The notes beneath the pieces were generated by a model, which made no database searches, had not been told where the DNA came from, and saw only the letters and a program-made list of their open reading frames with translations. A stretch of 7,811 nucleotides of DNA from an uncultured Alistipes sp. (GTDB taxonomy: Bacteria > Bacteroidota > Bacteroidia > Bacteroidales > Rikenellaceae). The stretch covers positions 1 to 7,811 of the forward strand of contig CAAFWE010000025.1 in assembly GCA_900766655.1 (NCBI GenBank), given 5' to 3'. This document shows positions 7,092 through 7,811 of the stretch, one piece after another. Every line of letters starts with the position of its first letter. The first letter of the stretch is position 1. Made by a program: the position numbers and the translations under genes.

Positions 7092-7811
7092 ATGAAAATC
7101 AGAGATATAATAGCTCCTATCGAGGAGTTTGCGCCACTCTCGTTGCAAGAGTCTTACGATAATGCTGGACTCGTTGTCGGTCGTCTTGACGACGAACTGC
7201 AGGGTGGTGTGTTGCTTGCGGTGGATGTCACCGAGGAGGTTATCGCAGAGGCCATCGAGAAGCAGTGCGGACTTATCATTACGCACCATCCCATCATCTT
7301 CCACCCGCTCAAGCGACTCAATTCGGCATCGGTGGTGGAGCGATGTGTCGAGATGGCTATACGCCACAATATAGCACTCTATGCTTGTCACACCAACCTC
7401 GATTCGACTCGTAATGGTATGAGTTGGCGTGTGGGCGAGATGCTCGGTCTGCAGAATATGGAGGTGCTACAACCTACAACCGAGGGCTGTGGTTTTGGTG
7501 TTGTGGGCACACTTGCAACACCTGTCAGCGAGAACGACTTCTTGAGCCAGGTGAAGCAGACCTTTTCGGTTGATGCTCTGCGACATAGCGCACCTCTGTC
7601 GCGTGAGGTGAAGCGTGTTGCCATCTGCACAGGTGCGGGTGCTTCGCTGATGCGTGAGGCGAAGGCTTCGGGTTGCGATGTATACCTTACGTCCGACCTC
7701 AAGTACAACGATTTCTATACGCCCGATTCGCACTTTATGGTGGTGGATATGGGACACTTCGAGAGCGAATTTTGCGCAATTGCGATTTTATTTGATATTT
7801 TATCAAAAAAA
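7092..7811 (+). CDS. Nif3/YbgI-family dinuclear metal-binding protein, 5' part (partial)
   Basis: The frame runs from the ATG at 7092 (MKIRDIIAPIEEFAPL) through 240 codons to the right edge with no stop. Nif3/DUF34 proteins form toroidal hexamers with two metal ions per subunit. Some are annotated as 'GTP cyclohydrolase 1 type 2', but the physiological role is unsettled. Expected metal ligands are all visible: H65 and H66 in THHPIIFHP, D104 in CHTNLD, and H222 and E226 in MGHFESE. The start of the family pattern, LQESYDNAGLVVG at 18-30, is also intact. Between D104 and the second half (VKRVAICTGAGAS at 173-185) there are only about 70 residues, so the PII/CutA-like insert of the roughly 370-residue B. 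subtilis YqfO type is missing; this is the short YbgI-like form. The protein probably ends soon after the edge. It follows the MerR gene by 10 bp and is likely the last or near-last gene of the series. Confidence 0.92.
   Translation, partial: MKIRDIIAPIEEFAPLSLQESYDNAGLVVGRLDDELQGGVLLAVDVTEEVIAEAIEKQCGLIITHHPIIFHPLKRLNSASVVERCVEMAIRHNIALYACHTNLDSTRNGMSWRVGEMLGLQNMEVLQPTTEGCGFGVVGTLATPVSENDFLSQVKQTFSVDALRHSAPLSREVKRVAICTGAGASLMREAKASGCDVYLTSDLKYNDFYTPDSHFMVVDMGHFESEFCAIAILFDILSKK

Noticed and set aside
7805..7811. Run of seven A at the right edge as a frameshift or slippage site in the Nif3 gene
   Set aside because: The frame is intact up to the edge (ending S-K-K), the family match continues to the last residues, and nothing downstream can be seen to judge slippage.

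Overview
The window looks like ordinary chromosomal DNA from a member of the Bacteroidota, most likely the order Bacteroidales. My reading of the proteins, especially the short Nif3 form, leans towards an Alistipes-like or related Rikenellaceae genome; that finer placement is recollection, not proof. The evidence is the gene content, the absence of Shine-Dalgarno sequences, and two TAnnTTTG-type -7 promoter boxes in the only two sizeable intergenic gaps. All seven genes lie on the + strand and nearly all the DNA is coding. There is no rRNA, tRNA, CRISPR array, insertion sequence, prophage or defence gene.

Region 1 (1-3083) is an envelope block. It opens with the 3' part of a CNNM/CorC-type membrane protein (two CBS domains plus a CorC_HlyC domain), cut by the left edge. 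After a 99-bp gap with its own promoter comes a large PpiD/SurA-like periplasmic folding factor anchored by one N-terminal membrane helix. A strong hairpin and T-run terminator closes this block.

Region 2 (3084-7811) begins with an AT-rich promoter region containing a 20-bp interrupted palindrome next to a clean TACATTTG box. It then runs as a tight five-gene series: trkA (NAD-binding regulator of potassium uptake), a deoxynucleoside kinase, an RsmF/NOL1-type RNA m5C methyltransferase, a small MerR-type regulator, and a Nif3-family dinuclear metal protein cut by the right edge. Spacings are 39, 5, 6 and 10 bp, so the genes are probably co-transcribed. Their functions (ion homeostasis, nucleotide salvage, ribosome modification, regulation, conserved metal protein) do not form one pathway; this looks like a housekeeping operon.

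I found no convincing new system. The points most worth a second look are the palindrome at the trkA promoter, the parvulin-like domain of the PpiD protein that seems to have lost its catalytic motif, the C-terminal tail of the MerR protein, the short Nif3 without the usual central insert, trkA without an adjacent trkH, and the distinct codon use of the ppiD-like gene.
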